Assembly (NCBI GenBank): GCA_905212635.1 | Contig: CAJMFH010000018.1 | Span: 1-52,946 of the forward strand | DNA length: 52,946 nucleotides | Direction of reading: 5' to 3' | Source: an uncultured Lachnoclostridium sp. | GTDB taxonomy: Bacteria > Bacillota > Clostridia > Lachnospirales > Lachnospiraceae | In this document: positions 25,335-34,717 of the stretch, one piece after another | Layout: each line of letters starts with the position of its first letter | How positions within the stretch are numbered: the first letter of the stretch is position 1 | The notes under the pieces: generated by a model | What the model saw: only the letters and a program-made list of their open reading frames with translations | What the model was told of the DNA's origin: nothing | Database searches by the model: none | Program-made: the position numbers and the translations under genes

Positions 25335-27137
25335 CTATGCGAAGAATCTATTGTTCAATATACGGTTTTTCAATAATTTGTATGCCCGCTTTGATAATTT
25401 TCTCCGCATCTGGCGTTTTACTTTTGCCCGATTGATATATTGATTTGTCATTTTCGCCTGTGCTTTCGTACAGGTTGCGGAAAATGTCATAATCCGTTCT
25501 GCGTGTTTCTGCCGGCTCCACGTCTTCCAAAGTGGCTGCTGTACCAGATCTTCTTCGGTCGTGTTCGGATTTCCGGTATACAAAAACCGTTTCATATACT
25601 CACGCATTACCTGTGATAGTTCTTCTCTTCCCGGTTTATTTTTCTTATTATAAATGGAATCACTCGTGTCCTTCTCGCCGCGTTTATAACGGTTCAGCAA
25701 AAAGTCCAGATCCATCCCGTGGATCGCTCCGACGTATCTGGCGTAATTTTCAGACGTTACGCTCGCCGATTCGCCCCATTGGAAGCGGTACGTGTAAATA
25801 TCGGAATGATAAGGATCAATGGAAATCTTTGCTGCCAGTTTTTCCAGATAAAAGGAACTTTGCAGTTCACTTCCATAGGTTTTGGCAATCTTTAACAACC
25901 GGTAAAACTGTTTCCGGTTACGAAAGGTCTTCGGTCGTTTTGTCAATATGCGCTGCATGGTTTTATACGATATATTGGCAAACTCGGAACGGTTCGACGC
26001 AATGATCATCGGAACACGCTGGTATCCTCCGTACTCCAGACAGTCAAACCCATCTTTTGGTATGACCGTTCCATCACGGAAACATTGCGGAAAGTTCGTC
26101 AGGCGAAGTCCGGAACTTCCTGCCATCTTTTTAATTTCCTTATCGCTGAGGGAATACAAAAGTTTTTTCTTCTTTGCCACTGACATCCGTTTCACATAGC
26201 GGAGTGCCCGTTTTTTCTTCGAAAAACGTCCGCGGCGCACAAGGATCTTCGCCAGTTTTTCATCGGTCCACTTTCTGCCTTCCCGCTTACTACAGGTCGT
26301 CATTCCTCCGCTGAAACTCACTACCTTATGAAATAATCCCGTCATGATCGGTGATATCATCGCGTTCAGACTGTCTCTGGCACCTGCCGAGAATCCGGAA
26401 AGTGTCACGTTAGCAGCGTCGCCGCCAAAGGAACCAATATTGTCGCGTACCCACTCAAGTGCCAGTTTGATATCCAGCATCGCAAAGTTGCCGCTGTCGG
26501 TATATTTGTTTCCGGTTTTCAATGCCTCCGACTGAAGCCAGCCAAACGCTCCCTGACGAAATTCTACAGAAACAACAATTACATTCGTTTCATCTACAAA
26601 TGTAGAAAAGTTTAAATTCGGGGTTCCGCCAACATTTCCACCACCGTGCAGAAATACCATGACCGGCACCGCCTGCGTAAGCTTTCTCGGACGGTACACA
26701 TTTAAAAAGAGAGCATCGTCCCCTTTTGCCGTTCTGGTTTTGGTACATTTTTTTATTCCCTGCCACGGCGTTACTGCTGCCGGTGCGCTCCAGCGCTCTG
26801 CGGTTCCGTAGGGAATCCCCAGATAGCGGAATCCCTTTTTTCCCTGTACTCCGACAATCTCTCCCGCATTCAGTTTCACATATTTTGAATTTTCAAGGTT
26901 GACCGCAGGAGCCGGTGTCGCTGTAATGGTTGTGCCGGTTACTGCGGATGGACTGACTGCCCCGCCGGTTACCGCACCGCCGCTGACACTTCCGCCGCTG
27001 ACACTTGCCCCACTGACCGGCTGTATTTTCTTATCAGAATTTTCTCCGGCTGCTTTCGGATGATTCGTCATTCCCCATACAAATATAATTGCTAACAGCA
27101 CCATCACCCCGGACCATGCAAAAATTCTTTTATTCAT
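25335..27137 (-). CDS. Cell-surface type B carboxylesterase family protein
   Basis: A 600-residue alpha/beta hydrolase. Residues 5-24 form a signal anchor. Then comes a low-complexity linker of VSGGS/VSGGA/VTGGA units (about 41-70), suggesting a surface spacer. The esterase domain shows the oxyanion motif HGGG (164-167), the nucleophile Ser250 in GFSAG, a later acidic residue in SNRSEF, and the catalytic histidine in IHGMDLDFL. Type B esterases usually read GESAG; here Phe replaces Glu. The C-terminus is lysine/arginine-rich. It hydrolyses an ester or lactone outside the cell; the substrate is unknown. Confidence 0.85.
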   Translation of the reverse strand: MNKRIFAWSGVMVLLAIIFVWGMTNHPKAAGENSDKKIQPVSGASVSGGSVSGGAVTGGAVSPSAVTGTTITATPAPAVNLENSKYVKLNAGEIVGVQGKKGFRYLGIPYGTAERWSAPAAVTPWQGIKKCTKTRTAKGDDALFLNVYRPRKLTQAVPVMVFLHGGGNVGGTPNLNFSTFVDETNVIVVSVEFRQGAFGWLQSEALKTGNKYTDSGNFAMLDIKLALEWVRDNIGSFGGDAANVTLSGFSAGARDSLNAMISPIMTGLFHKVVSFSGGMTTCSKREGRKWTDEKLAKILVRRGRFSKKKRALRYVKRMSVAKKKKLLYSLSDKEIKKMAGSSGLRLTNFPQCFRDGTVIPKDGFDCLEYGGYQRVPMIIASNRSEFANISYKTMQRILTKRPKTFRNRKQFYRLLKIAKTYGSELQSSFYLEKLAAKISIDPYHSDIYTYRFQWGESASVTSENYARYVGAIHGMDLDFLLNRYKRGEKDTSDSIYNKKNKPGREELSQVMREYMKRFLYTGNPNTTEEDLVQQPLWKTWSRQKHAERIMTFSATCTKAQAKMTNQYINRAKVKRQMRRKLSKRAYKLLKNRILNNRFFA

Positions 27138-27181
27138 TGTATCTTTTCCTCATTCTTTTTTATCGTAACTATTTGGGATAT

Positions 27182-27970
27182 TTAATCCAATAACCCGAGT
27201 TTTTCAATCGCATTGGCGATTCCATCTTCCATGACACCGTCTGTAACAAGTGTTACTTTATCAAACAGAATCGGATTGCCGCTCCCCATCGCTACCGATG
27301 TATTAACACAGGCAAGCATCGAAACATCGTTGGCACTGTCACCAAAACCGATGGTATCTTCCCTGTCGATCAAAAGCATTTCACAGACTCTTTCAATCCC
27401 CGTCGCTTTGGATATTCCTTTCGGAATCACCTCATAAAACGTCGGATCACGTTCAATAAAATCAAACTGCATCTCATATTTTCTGCGGAAAGCCGCCATA
27501 TCTGACGATTCATCAAACCACAATGCCATCTTATCAAACGAAAATTCTTCGTCCCAGTAACATTGTGTACGCGCGGTAAAACTTCCATTTTCTGTAAATA
27601 TCGAAACCACTTTCGGCATCCAGTAATCACGGCGGAACGCAGAACAGTCTTTTCCTTCCAGCACGCCGTCAATATGATATTTTTCCAGATCTTTTATAAT
27701 CTCTTTTTGCAGTTCCCTCGGAAGTGTATGATGATACACTTCTTTGCCTTCCATCTCAATATAGGTTCCACAGCCCCCGATCAATCCATCAAATCCCAGA
27801 TCCACGACATTTTGTGGAATGATCGCCAGACAGCGCCCGGAACAGATAAAAAGCAGATGCCCCTTCTCTTTTGCCGCAGCCAGTGCTTTTTTTGCACTTT
27901 CCGGCACAACATCCGTTTCTTCGTCTATCAGGGTTCCATCAATGTCAAAAAATAAGATTTTCTGTTTCAT
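27182..27970 (-). CDS. Cof-type HAD phosphatase
   Basis: A 262-residue sugar-phosphatase-like enzyme of HAD subfamily IIB. Motif I is FFDIDGTLID (residues 6-15, nucleophile Asp8), motif II is ICSGR near residue 43, and the last motif is IGFGDSANDVSML near residue 213. The cap domain lies between. Members dephosphorylate sugar phosphates, FMN or PLP; the substrate is not evident. It starts 6 bases after the citrate synthase stop codon, so the two genes are co-transcribed. Confidence 0.88.
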   Translation of the reverse strand: MKQKILFFDIDGTLIDEETDVVPESAKKALAAAKEKGHLLFICSGRCLAIIPQNVVDLGFDGLIGGCGTYIEMEGKEVYHHTLPRELQKEIIKDLEKYHIDGVLEGKDCSAFRRDYWMPKVVSIFTENGSFTARTQCYWDEEFSFDKMALWFDESSDMAAFRRKYEMQFDFIERDPTFYEVIPKGISKATGIERVCEMLLIDREDTIGFGDSANDVSMLACVNTSVAMGSGNPILFDKVTLVTDGVMEDGIANAIEKLGLLD

Positions 27971-27976
27971 CGTCTG

Positions 27977-29356
27977 TTAGTTCCTTTCTTCCATATCCTG
28001 ATATTCTTTGTGCTTTCCGACAAATTTATACGCAGGACGAATGATCTTTCCATCATTGACACGTTCTTCCAAGCGATGTGCACACCAGCCGGAAATACGT
28101 GAAATGGCAAAAATCGGTGTAAACAATTCTCTCGGAATTCCAAGCATAGTATATACAAATCCACTGTAAAAGTCAACATTGGCACAGACCGGTTTATAAA
28201 GATGGCGTTTCTTCATCAGAAGTCTGGCTGCCACTTTTTCCACGGTCTCATATAATTTAAACTCATCCCGAAGCCCTTTGACCTCGGAAAGTTTTTTCGC
28301 ATACTTCTTGAGTACGACCTCACGCGGATCGGATTCAGTGTATACCGCATGTCCCATTCCGTAGATCAGTCCACTGCCATCGAATGCTTTTTTGTCAAGA
28401 ATCTTTGACAGATACTCGGTGATCGCCGCCTTATCTTTCCAATCCGGGCAATGCTCTTTGATGTCATCAAACATTTGCAACACTTTCAGATTGGCTCCTC
28501 CGTGGCGAGGCCCCTTCAACGAACCAATCGATGCGGATATCGCCGAATACGTATCGGTTCCGGAAGATGTCACAACATGATTCGTAAAGGTCGAGTTGTT
28601 ACCACCGCCGTGCTCGGCGTGAAGCACCAGAGCTACGTCGAGAACTTTTGCTTCTAACGGTGTAAATTTTCCATCCGGACGGATCATCTGCAAAATATTT
28701 TCTGCCGTAGACATGGACTTGTCCGGCGTGCGGATCACAAGGGCATCATCAAATTTAAAATGACGATAGGAGTGATACGCATATACGGAAATAATTGGCA
28801 GTTTACTAATAAGCTGCAAAGACTGGCGCAGTACATTTGGCACGGAAATATCATCCGGGTTTTCATCATACGAATACAAGGTCAACACACTTTTTTGCAG
28901 TGCATTCATCAGATTTTCACTCGGCGCTTTCATAATGACATCGCGGACAAAATGAGCAGACAATTCCTGAAGACTTGATAATATATTTTTAAAACTCTCA
29001 AACTGCTCCGGTGTCGGCAGTTCTCCAAAAAGAAGCAGATACGTCGTCTCTTCAAATGCATATCGTTTATTCTGGTAACTTTTTACAAGATCTTCCACAT
29101 CATATCCCTGATAATAAAGTTTTCCCGGTCCCGGAACTTTGTTTCCATCCTCATCGTACTGATACGAAACAACATCCGCAATCTCAGTCAGTCCGGTCAA
29201 TACCCCTTTTCCATTGGAATCACGAAGTCCTCGTTTGACATCATAATCCTCGTACAAATGCTGACTGATCTTACCGGATAACATACAATAATTTACCAGA
29301 TCATCAAATTGTGTATTTAAGTCTCCGTCTAACTGCATCATTGATTTATTGTCCAT
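27977..29356 (-). CDS. Citrate (Si)-synthase family protein
   Basis: A 459-residue enzyme that condenses acetyl-CoA with oxaloacetate (or a 2-methylcitrate-type reaction). Catalytic regions visible are LHAEHGGGNNSTFTNHVV (near residue 240), SLKGPRHGGAN (near 278) and GMGHAVYTESDPR (near 335). The N-terminal extension before SQHLYEDYDVKRGLRD is usual for clostridial citrate synthases. I start at the ATG at 29356, which follows AAAGGAGG; the longer frame from 29419 would cross the upstream terminator. In such anaerobes it probably feeds 2-oxoglutarate and glutamate synthesis. Confidence 0.9.
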   Translation of the reverse strand: MDNKSMMQLDGDLNTQFDDLVNYCMLSGKISQHLYEDYDVKRGLRDSNGKGVLTGLTEIADVVSYQYDEDGNKVPGPGKLYYQGYDVEDLVKSYQNKRYAFEETTYLLLFGELPTPEQFESFKNILSSLQELSAHFVRDVIMKAPSENLMNALQKSVLTLYSYDENPDDISVPNVLRQSLQLISKLPIISVYAYHSYRHFKFDDALVIRTPDKSMSTAENILQMIRPDGKFTPLEAKVLDVALVLHAEHGGGNNSTFTNHVVTSSGTDTYSAISASIGSLKGPRHGGANLKVLQMFDDIKEHCPDWKDKAAITEYLSKILDKKAFDGSGLIYGMGHAVYTESDPREVVLKKYAKKLSEVKGLRDEFKLYETVEKVAARLLMKKRHLYKPVCANVDFYSGFVYTMLGIPRELFTPIFAISRISGWCAHRLEERVNDGKIIRPAYKFVGKHKEYQDMEERN

Positions 29357-29406
29357 TTCTGCGCCTCCTTTTGGTTTCTTTTGTTTCCCTGCCATCCTAA
29401 GACGTG

Positions 29407-29449
29407 TAAAAGCGTACAAGTCACTTAAAAATGCGACCGTACGCTTTTA
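29407..29449 (-). terminator. Terminator of the pst-phoU operon
   Basis: TAAAAGCGTAC and GTACGCTTTTA form an 11-bp perfect stem with a 21-base loop, 37 bases after the phoU stop. The T-run is part of the stem. Confidence 0.7.
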
Positions 29450-29485
29450 TATTGTAACATATTTATGAGGAAATTGCAAATTATG

Positions 29486-30148
29486 CTACTCATTTCCTTT
29501 TTCATGCTTTCCGCGGATTGAATACACTACCCAGTCAGCAATATTCGTTGCATGATCTCCAATTCTTTCAAGATATTTGGCAATCATAAGGACATCCGTT
29601 GCCTTCTCGCCAATTTCGGTATTTTGATTAATGAGATTGATAATCTGCTTTTTGATACTGTCAAAACAATCATCGACCTGATCGTCCATGTAAATGACCT
29701 TCGTTGCCAATTCATCATCTTTGTTGACGAACGCTCCGATGCTCTTTTCTACCATCTGCATCGTGATCGCTGACATTTCCTGAATCGGTGCAAGATCGAT
29801 CGTTCCACCCACTTCTGCCATAGACACCGTTATTTCGGCGATGTCGGCCGCCTGATCTCCAATTCTTTCCATATCTGTAATCATCTTAAGTGCGGAACTG
29901 ATCAGACGAAGATCGCGTGCTACCGGCTGCTGCTGGAGCAGAAGCTTCATACAGATGCTTTCAATGTCCCGCTCTTTGTGATCGATCTCGAGGTCAAAGG
30001 CAATCGTTTCTTGCGCCGTCTTCAAATCTTTGTTCAGAAGCGCATCTACCGCCATCTCAATCGCGCGGCAGATCAAACTTCCCATCTCGATCATCTCATC
30101 GTTTAACGTCTCTAACTGTCGGTCAAATCGGTTTCTCATATCATCCAA
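29486..30148 (-). CDS. phoU: Phosphate transport regulator PhoU
   Basis: A 220-residue cytoplasmic protein made of two similar three-helix bundles, each with an acidic metal-binding segment (ERIGDQAADIAE near residue 77 and ERIGDHATNIADW near residue 192). PhoU links the PstSCAB importer to the PhoR-PhoP two-component system and restrains phosphate uptake. The start overlaps the end of pstB by 8 bases and is preceded by GGGAGG. It is the last gene of the operon. No phoR or phoP is in the window. Confidence 0.95.
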   Translation of the reverse strand: MDDMRNRFDRQLETLNDEMIEMGSLICRAIEMAVDALLNKDLKTAQETIAFDLEIDHKERDIESICMKLLLQQQPVARDLRLISSALKMITDMERIGDQAADIAEITVSMAEVGGTIDLAPIQEMSAITMQMVEKSIGAFVNKDDELATKVIYMDDQVDDCFDSIKKQIINLINQNTEIGEKATDVLMIAKYLERIGDHATNIADWVVYSIRGKHEKGNE

Positions 30149-30890
30149 ACCTCCCTGTGATATAATCTTCTGTTCTTTGGTCTTTTGGCATGGAAAAGAG
30201 CTGCTCTGTCTTTCCGCTTTCTATAATCTCTCCTAAAAGGAAAAATACGGTGCGGTCTGAAATACGAGTCGCCTGCTGCATATTATGCGTCACCATGACG
30301 ATCGTATATTTGTCTTTTAATTCAATCGCAAGATCCTCAATCTTTGACGTAGAGATGGGATCCAGCGCCGATGTCGGCTCATCCATCAAGATAACTTCCG
30401 GGTCTACGGCAAGTGCTCTCGCGATGCAGAGACGCTGCTGCTGTCCACCGGAAAGTCCCAGCGCACTCTTTTTTAAGCGGTCTTTGAGTTCGTCCCAGAT
30501 TGCCGCCTGACGAAGGGATGTCTCCACGATTTCATCCAGTTTCGCCTTACTTCGGATTCCATGCGTACGCGGTCCATACGCGATATTATCATATACGCTC
30601 ATCGGAAATGGGTTTGGTTTCTGAAATACCATGCCCACTCTTTTCCTCAGAACATTGATGTCCATATTTCCATAAATATCTTCTTGATCCAATCGCACGC
30701 TTCCGGTGATCCGGCATCCCTCAACCAAGTCATTCATACGGTTTAAACATTTCAAAAATGTCGATTTTCCACATCCGCTTGGCCCGATAAATGCGGTAAT
30801 TTCATGCTCTGGGATATCAAGTGCGATTTCTTTTAATGCATGAAAATCCTGATAATATAGATCAAGATGATCAATTTCAAATTTATTCAT
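30141..30890 (-). CDS. pstB: Phosphate ABC transporter ATP-binding protein
   Basis: The 249-residue ATPase that drives phosphate import. Walker A is GPSGCGKST (36-44), the signature is LSGGQQQRLCIARALA (near 146) and Walker B is VILMDEPTSALDP. The length and the LNRMNDL segment after Walker A are specific to PstB. AGGAG precedes the ATG. It lies 11 bases after pstA and overlaps phoU. Confidence 0.96.
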   Translation of the reverse strand: MNKFEIDHLDLYYQDFHALKEIALDIPEHEITAFIGPSGCGKSTFLKCLNRMNDLVEGCRITGSVRLDQEDIYGNMDINVLRKRVGMVFQKPNPFPMSVYDNIAYGPRTHGIRSKAKLDEIVETSLRQAAIWDELKDRLKKSALGLSGGQQQRLCIARALAVDPEVILMDEPTSALDPISTSKIEDLAIELKDKYTIVMVTHNMQQATRISDRTVFFLLGEIIESGKTEQLFSMPKDQRTEDYITGRFG

Positions 30891-30901
30891 TGTCTTCTCT
30901 C

Positions 30902-31783
30902 CTAATACTTATTTATTTTCTTTGCCACAAATGTGGATCCTAAGTTAATCAACATTACGATAACAAGCAATACTACAGCTGTAGCATACGCCTGGTCCAT
31001 ATACAATCCTTCACTGGAAAGTGAATACATGTGAACCGCCAGTGTTCGTGTCGATGAAAATATATTTTTCGGCATTTCTGCCACCGTTCCTGCAGTGTAG
31101 ATCAACGCTGCAGTCTCTCCTACGATTCGTCCCATCGCCAGGATAATTCCGGAAGAAATTCCTGGTATCGCCGGTGGAAGAACGATGCGGAATACGGTTC
31201 GCAATTTTCCTGCCCCAAGTCCAAAACTTCCTTCACGGAAGGAATCCGGCACTGCCAAAAGTGCCTCTTCTGTCGTTCGCATAATGACCGGCAAAACCAT
31301 GATCGATAATGTCAATGCTCCTGCTAACAACGACAATCCCATCTTACACGTTGTCACGAAAAACAACATACCAAACAATCCATAAACGATAGATGGGATT
31401 CCTGTCAATGTCTCTGCCGTAATACGAACCACTTCTACGATCTTATTGCCTTTTTTCGCGTATTCTACCATGTAAATAGCCGCTCCGATTCCAAATGGAA
31501 TCGCAATCACAAGGGCAAGTATCGTCATAAATATCGTGTTAATCAATGCCGGCAGCATCGACGCATTTTCGGTCGTATAATGCCAGGCAAATAATTTTGG
31601 TGTCAGGTTCGGAATTCCATTGATAAGGATATATCCAATCAAAAATCCCAGCGACACTACCGTAAATAATACGGAAATTACGATCAGCACAAAGAACACG
31701 AAGGAAACCGGATGCTTTATGCTGCTTTTCAATTTTTGCGAGGCGGATTGAATATTGATATTTTCTCCTGCTTTCTGCATCAT
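30902..31783 (-). CDS. pstA: Phosphate ABC transporter permease PstA
   Basis: A 293-residue membrane subunit with about six helices. The permease coupling loop reads REGSFGLGAGKLRTVFRIVLP, typical of PstA. It overlaps the pstC stop codon by 4 bases, so the two are translated together. GGAGG precedes the tandem ATG codons. Confidence 0.95.
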   Translation of the reverse strand: MMQKAGENINIQSASQKLKSSIKHPVSFVFFVLIVISVLFTVVSLGFLIGYILINGIPNLTPKLFAWHYTTENASMLPALINTIFMTILALVIAIPFGIGAAIYMVEYAKKGNKIVEVVRITAETLTGIPSIVYGLFGMLFFVTTCKMGLSLLAGALTLSIMVLPVIMRTTEEALLAVPDSFREGSFGLGAGKLRTVFRIVLPPAIPGISSGIILAMGRIVGETAALIYTAGTVAEMPKNIFSSTRTLAVHMYSLSSEGLYMDQAYATAVVLLVIVMLINLGSTFVAKKINKY

Positions 31784-32643
31784 TTACTCCTCCGTTTCAT
31801 TACTGAAAATAATAAGTTTATGATTAAAACAAAGACAAACAAAACCACGCCGGTCGCGATCAACGCCTCCCGGTGAAGATCCTGTGCATATCCCATCTCA
31901 ATCGCGATATTTGTTGTCAATGTCCGGACTCCCTGCAAAATTCCTTTCGGCATACGCGGCTGGTTTCCTGCAATCATGATAACCGCCATCGTCTCTCCGA
32001 TCGCACGTCCGATACCGAGGATCACACCTGCCGTAATACCGGATTTTGCTGCCGGCAGCGTGGCAAAAAATACACTTCGTATCGGATCGGCTCCGAGTGC
32101 CAGAGAGCCTTCATAATAACTTTCCGGCACTGCCCGGATCGCGGATTCGGACACTCCGATGATCGTTGGAAGGATCATCAGTCCCAGAAGAATGGAAGCG
32201 GTCAAAATACCGGTTCCATCTCCTACCGCATGAAGTGCGTCTGTCAACTCACGAACCATCGGTACGATCACTACCAATCCAAAGAAACCATAAACAACAG
32301 ATGGAATGCCGGCAAGCAGATCAATCGCCTGCTTCAGATATGGATATATCTTCTTCGGGCAAAACTTTGCCATAAATACGGCGGTAAAGATTCCCACCGG
32401 TACACCGATGATGATTGCTCCCACGGTAACATATATACTTCCTAATATCATTGGAAGGATTCCGTAAATATCATTGCCCGGTTTCCATCTCTCCCCGGCA
32501 AGGAATTTGAAAACTCCAATTTTTGCCATTCCCGGTATTCCGTTTGCAAACAGGAATACGCAGATCAGAATTACGGCTAAGATGGACACACATGCTGCCA
32601 GCAAAAATAAGATTTCCATTCCTTTTTCTTTCCACTGTTTCAT
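31780..32643 (-). CDS. pstC: Phosphate ABC transporter permease PstC
   Basis: The second membrane subunit, 287 residues with about six helices. The coupling loop is YYEGSLALGADPIRSVFFATLP, and AGIPSVVYGFFGL is a strong PstC/PstA landmark. GGAG precedes the start, 24 bases downstream of pstS. Confidence 0.95.
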   Translation of the reverse strand: MKQWKEKGMEILFLLAACVSILAVILICVFLFANGIPGMAKIGVFKFLAGERWKPGNDIYGILPMILGSIYVTVGAIIIGVPVGIFTAVFMAKFCPKKIYPYLKQAIDLLAGIPSVVYGFFGLVVIVPMVRELTDALHAVGDGTGILTASILLGLMILPTIIGVSESAIRAVPESYYEGSLALGADPIRSVFFATLPAAKSGITAGVILGIGRAIGETMAVIMIAGNQPRMPKGILQGVRTLTTNIAIEMGYAQDLHREALIATGVVLFVFVLIINLLFSVMKRRSK

Positions 32644-32667
32644 ACTAACTCTCCATTCCGGGGCAGA

Positions 32668-33582
32668 TTATTTTACGTCTGCCCAGCTTGTAATATCACC
32701 GGTATAAATACCTTTTACTGTATCTGTGCTAATGTCGTCTACAGTATTTGCTTTGTTTACTACCACTGCGATTCCGTCAAGTGCGATTGCAGTCGCTTTT
32801 ACGCCCTGAGATGTCTCTGTGTCTTTCAATTCACGGGATGCCATACCGATATCGCAAATACCGCTGATTGCCGATTCTACACCAGTAGTTGAGTCAGATG
32901 TCTGGATCTCAATTTCTGCATCCGGGTTCACTGCTGTATAAGCTTCTTTCAGTTTTTCCATAACCGGAGATACGGAAGAAGAACCTGCTACAACAACTTT
33001 TCCTTTTGGTTTGCTTCCTGCATAAGCACCATTATCGGAGTTTTTGATATAACCATTCTTTTCAATAACGTCCTGTCCGTCAGAGCTGAGGATATAGTCG
33101 ATAAAGTCCTGTGCCACCTCACTCAGACCGTCTTTTGTTACAATGTTAAATGGACGGGAAATCTTATATGTACCGCTCTTAATATTGTCAACGGTTGCTT
33201 CGTTTCCGTCGATCTTTACTGCTTTTACTGAATCATTCAAAGATCCAAGTGAAATGTAACCGATCGCATATTCATTTCCTGCTACGGTACTCATCATAAC
33301 GGATGTGTTATTTGTTACGCTGGCATCTTCGGTTGTGTTGTCAACTTTATTGCCGTCCGCATCTTTTTCTTCGATACCAAACAATTCGATAAATGCACCT
33401 CTTGTACCGGATCCATCTTCTCTGGATACAACGGTAATGGCTTTACTGGTGTCAAATCCTGAACCTGCGTTATCTCCTGTACTTGTTCCTGCGGAATCTC
33501 CTGAACTGCTGCCGCATCCTGTCAGGCATCCTGCAATCATTACTGCACTCAAAACTGTCGCTAATACTTTCTTCATCTTCAT
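32668..33582 (-). CDS. pstS: Phosphate-binding lipoprotein PstS
   Basis: A 304-residue surface lipoprotein that captures inorganic phosphate. The signal peptide ends in lipobox LTGC (20-23). The phosphate-binding residues lie in SREDGSGTRGAF (near residue 55) and AGSSSVSPVMEKL. The two similar halves appear in an order different from E. coli PstS, as is common in clostridial PstS proteins. I start at 33582 with GGAGG upstream; the frame is open to 33666 without a ribosome binding site. First gene of pstSCAB-phoU. Confidence 0.93.
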   Translation of the reverse strand: MKMKKVLATVLSAVMIAGCLTGCGSSSGDSAGTSTGDNAGSGFDTSKAITVVSREDGSGTRGAFIELFGIEEKDADGNKVDNTTEDASVTNNTSVMMSTVAGNEYAIGYISLGSLNDSVKAVKIDGNEATVDNIKSGTYKISRPFNIVTKDGLSEVAQDFIDYILSSDGQDVIEKNGYIKNSDNGAYAGSKPKGKVVVAGSSSVSPVMEKLKEAYTAVNPDAEIEIQTSDSTTGVESAISGICDIGMASRELKDTETSQGVKATAIALDGIAVVVNKANTVDDISTDTVKGIYTGDITSWADVK

Positions 33583-33673
33583 AATTTGTTTTCCTCCATT
33601 TCTATCCCGGACTTCTCGCCGGCATATTCGTCTCATTTTTTCTGATCCGGTCTCTGCCGTGATCATGTTTCAC

Positions 33674-33717
33674 ATCTTACGTGTCTTTTGTAAAATGTAA
33701 AATCGCTTTTATGTAAA
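33674..33717 (-). promoter_or_regulatory. pst promoter with Pho-box-like repeats
   Basis: On the minus strand TTTACA occurs three times (33712-33717, 33696-33701, 33689-33694). The middle copy can serve as -35 box, 16 bases from TAAGAT (33674-33679). Repeats of TT(A/T/C)ACA form PhoP-binding boxes in Bacillus; the spacing here (23 bases between outer copies) is compatible but not identical. Confidence 0.5.
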
Positions 33718-33738
33718 ATCTTTGAAAAAAGTAAGTAA

Positions 33739-33975
33739 TCAATATTCCTCACTTTTTTTGATGAGCCAGAGATATCCACCGACGCCTCCGACTGCTACTG
33801 TAATCAAGCAGGAAGCAGTAAGTGCCAGCTCTCTCGCCTGTGCTGCATGGGTGCAAAAAAGGCTGCTTACGGTATAGGCAATACTGCCGCCTACCAGAAA
33901 GCAACCTAATAATAACATTGTCATAAATAATTCCGGATTATTGAGATACCACGGTTTTCTTTGTTTTTCGCTCAT
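33739..33975 (-). CDS. Small two-helix membrane protein upstream of pstS
   Basis: A 78-residue protein. Two hydrophobic segments (about 15-37 and 48-69) flank a short loop with one cysteine and one histidine; the ends are charged (MSEKQRKPWYLNNPEL and LIKKSEEY). I do not recognise a family. I start at 33975, preceded by GGAGG. It is followed by the pst promoter region and lies upstream in the same direction, so read-through into pst is possible. Function unknown. Confidence 0.65.
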   Translation of the reverse strand: MSEKQRKPWYLNNPELFMTMLLLGCFLVGGSIAYTVSSLFCTHAAQARELALTASCLITVAVGGVGGYLWLIKKSEEY

Positions 33976-34057
33976 AATGAATTCCTCCATTCACATCGAT
34001 AAATCTTTCTTTTCACTCTGATTTCATCATACGATGCAAATGTAAAATTCATAATCA

Positions 34058-34717
34058 TTATTTTGTAAAATTGAAGAGAAATTCGCGTAAATCTTTTACA
34101 TTATCGACAACTTTCTCCGCGTCAAAACTCTCCAAAAGTTCTTTATCTCGGAACCCCCAGCTTACGAGTACACACGGAAGTCCGCTGGCACACGCCGTCG
34201 CATAATCCACTTCGGAATCCCCGATGTAAACTGCCTCGTCCTTTGTCGAGCCCAGTTCCTCCAATGCGGCATAAACCTCATCCGGCGCCGGTTTTCTTTG
34301 TCTTCCCTCAGCTTCTCCAATCGCCGCACCGACACATCCGGAAAAATAAATTTGATTTAATTCCTTCACTGCTGCGTCATTTTTATTGGAAACAATTGCC
34401 AGTTTTGCTCCATTTTCCTTTAATTCATTCATCAGATCTACAACTCCGTCATAAGCCCTCGTCTTAATCTGACAATGATCCGTATAATATGCACGAAAGG
34501 CTTCAAATGCCTCTTCAAACTGTGGATTTTCTCTTCCATTCGGTGTCGCGCGCTCCATCAGTTTTCCGATGCCGTTGCCGACAAACCGGCGGATCTCTTC
34601 GAGACTGTGTGTTTTCCAGCCAAACTGCTCCATGATGACATTGACACTGTCACACAGATCCTCCAATGTATTTAATAATGTTCCATCCAGATCAAATATG
34701 ATCGTATTGTATCTCAT
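34058..34717 (-). CDS. HAD family phosphatase, phosphoglycolate-phosphatase-like
   Basis: A 219-residue hydrolase of HAD subfamily IA. Motif I is IIFDLDGTLLNT (nucleophile Asp9), motif II IVSNKND (near 112), motif III with KPAPDEVY and motif IV YIGDSEVDYATA (near 161). The cap is the small helical type. Candidate substrates are 2-phosphoglycolate or other small phosphates. AGGAGG precedes the ATG, which lies 26 bases inside the end of the upstream MATE gene. Confidence 0.87.
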   Translation of the reverse strand: MRYNTIIFDLDGTLLNTLEDLCDSVNVIMEQFGWKTHSLEEIRRFVGNGIGKLMERATPNGRENPQFEEAFEAFRAYYTDHCQIKTRAYDGVVDLMNELKENGAKLAIVSNKNDAAVKELNQIYFSGCVGAAIGEAEGRQRKPAPDEVYAALEELGSTKDEAVYIGDSEVDYATACASGLPCVLVSWGFRDKELLESFDAEKVVDNVKDLREFLFNFTK

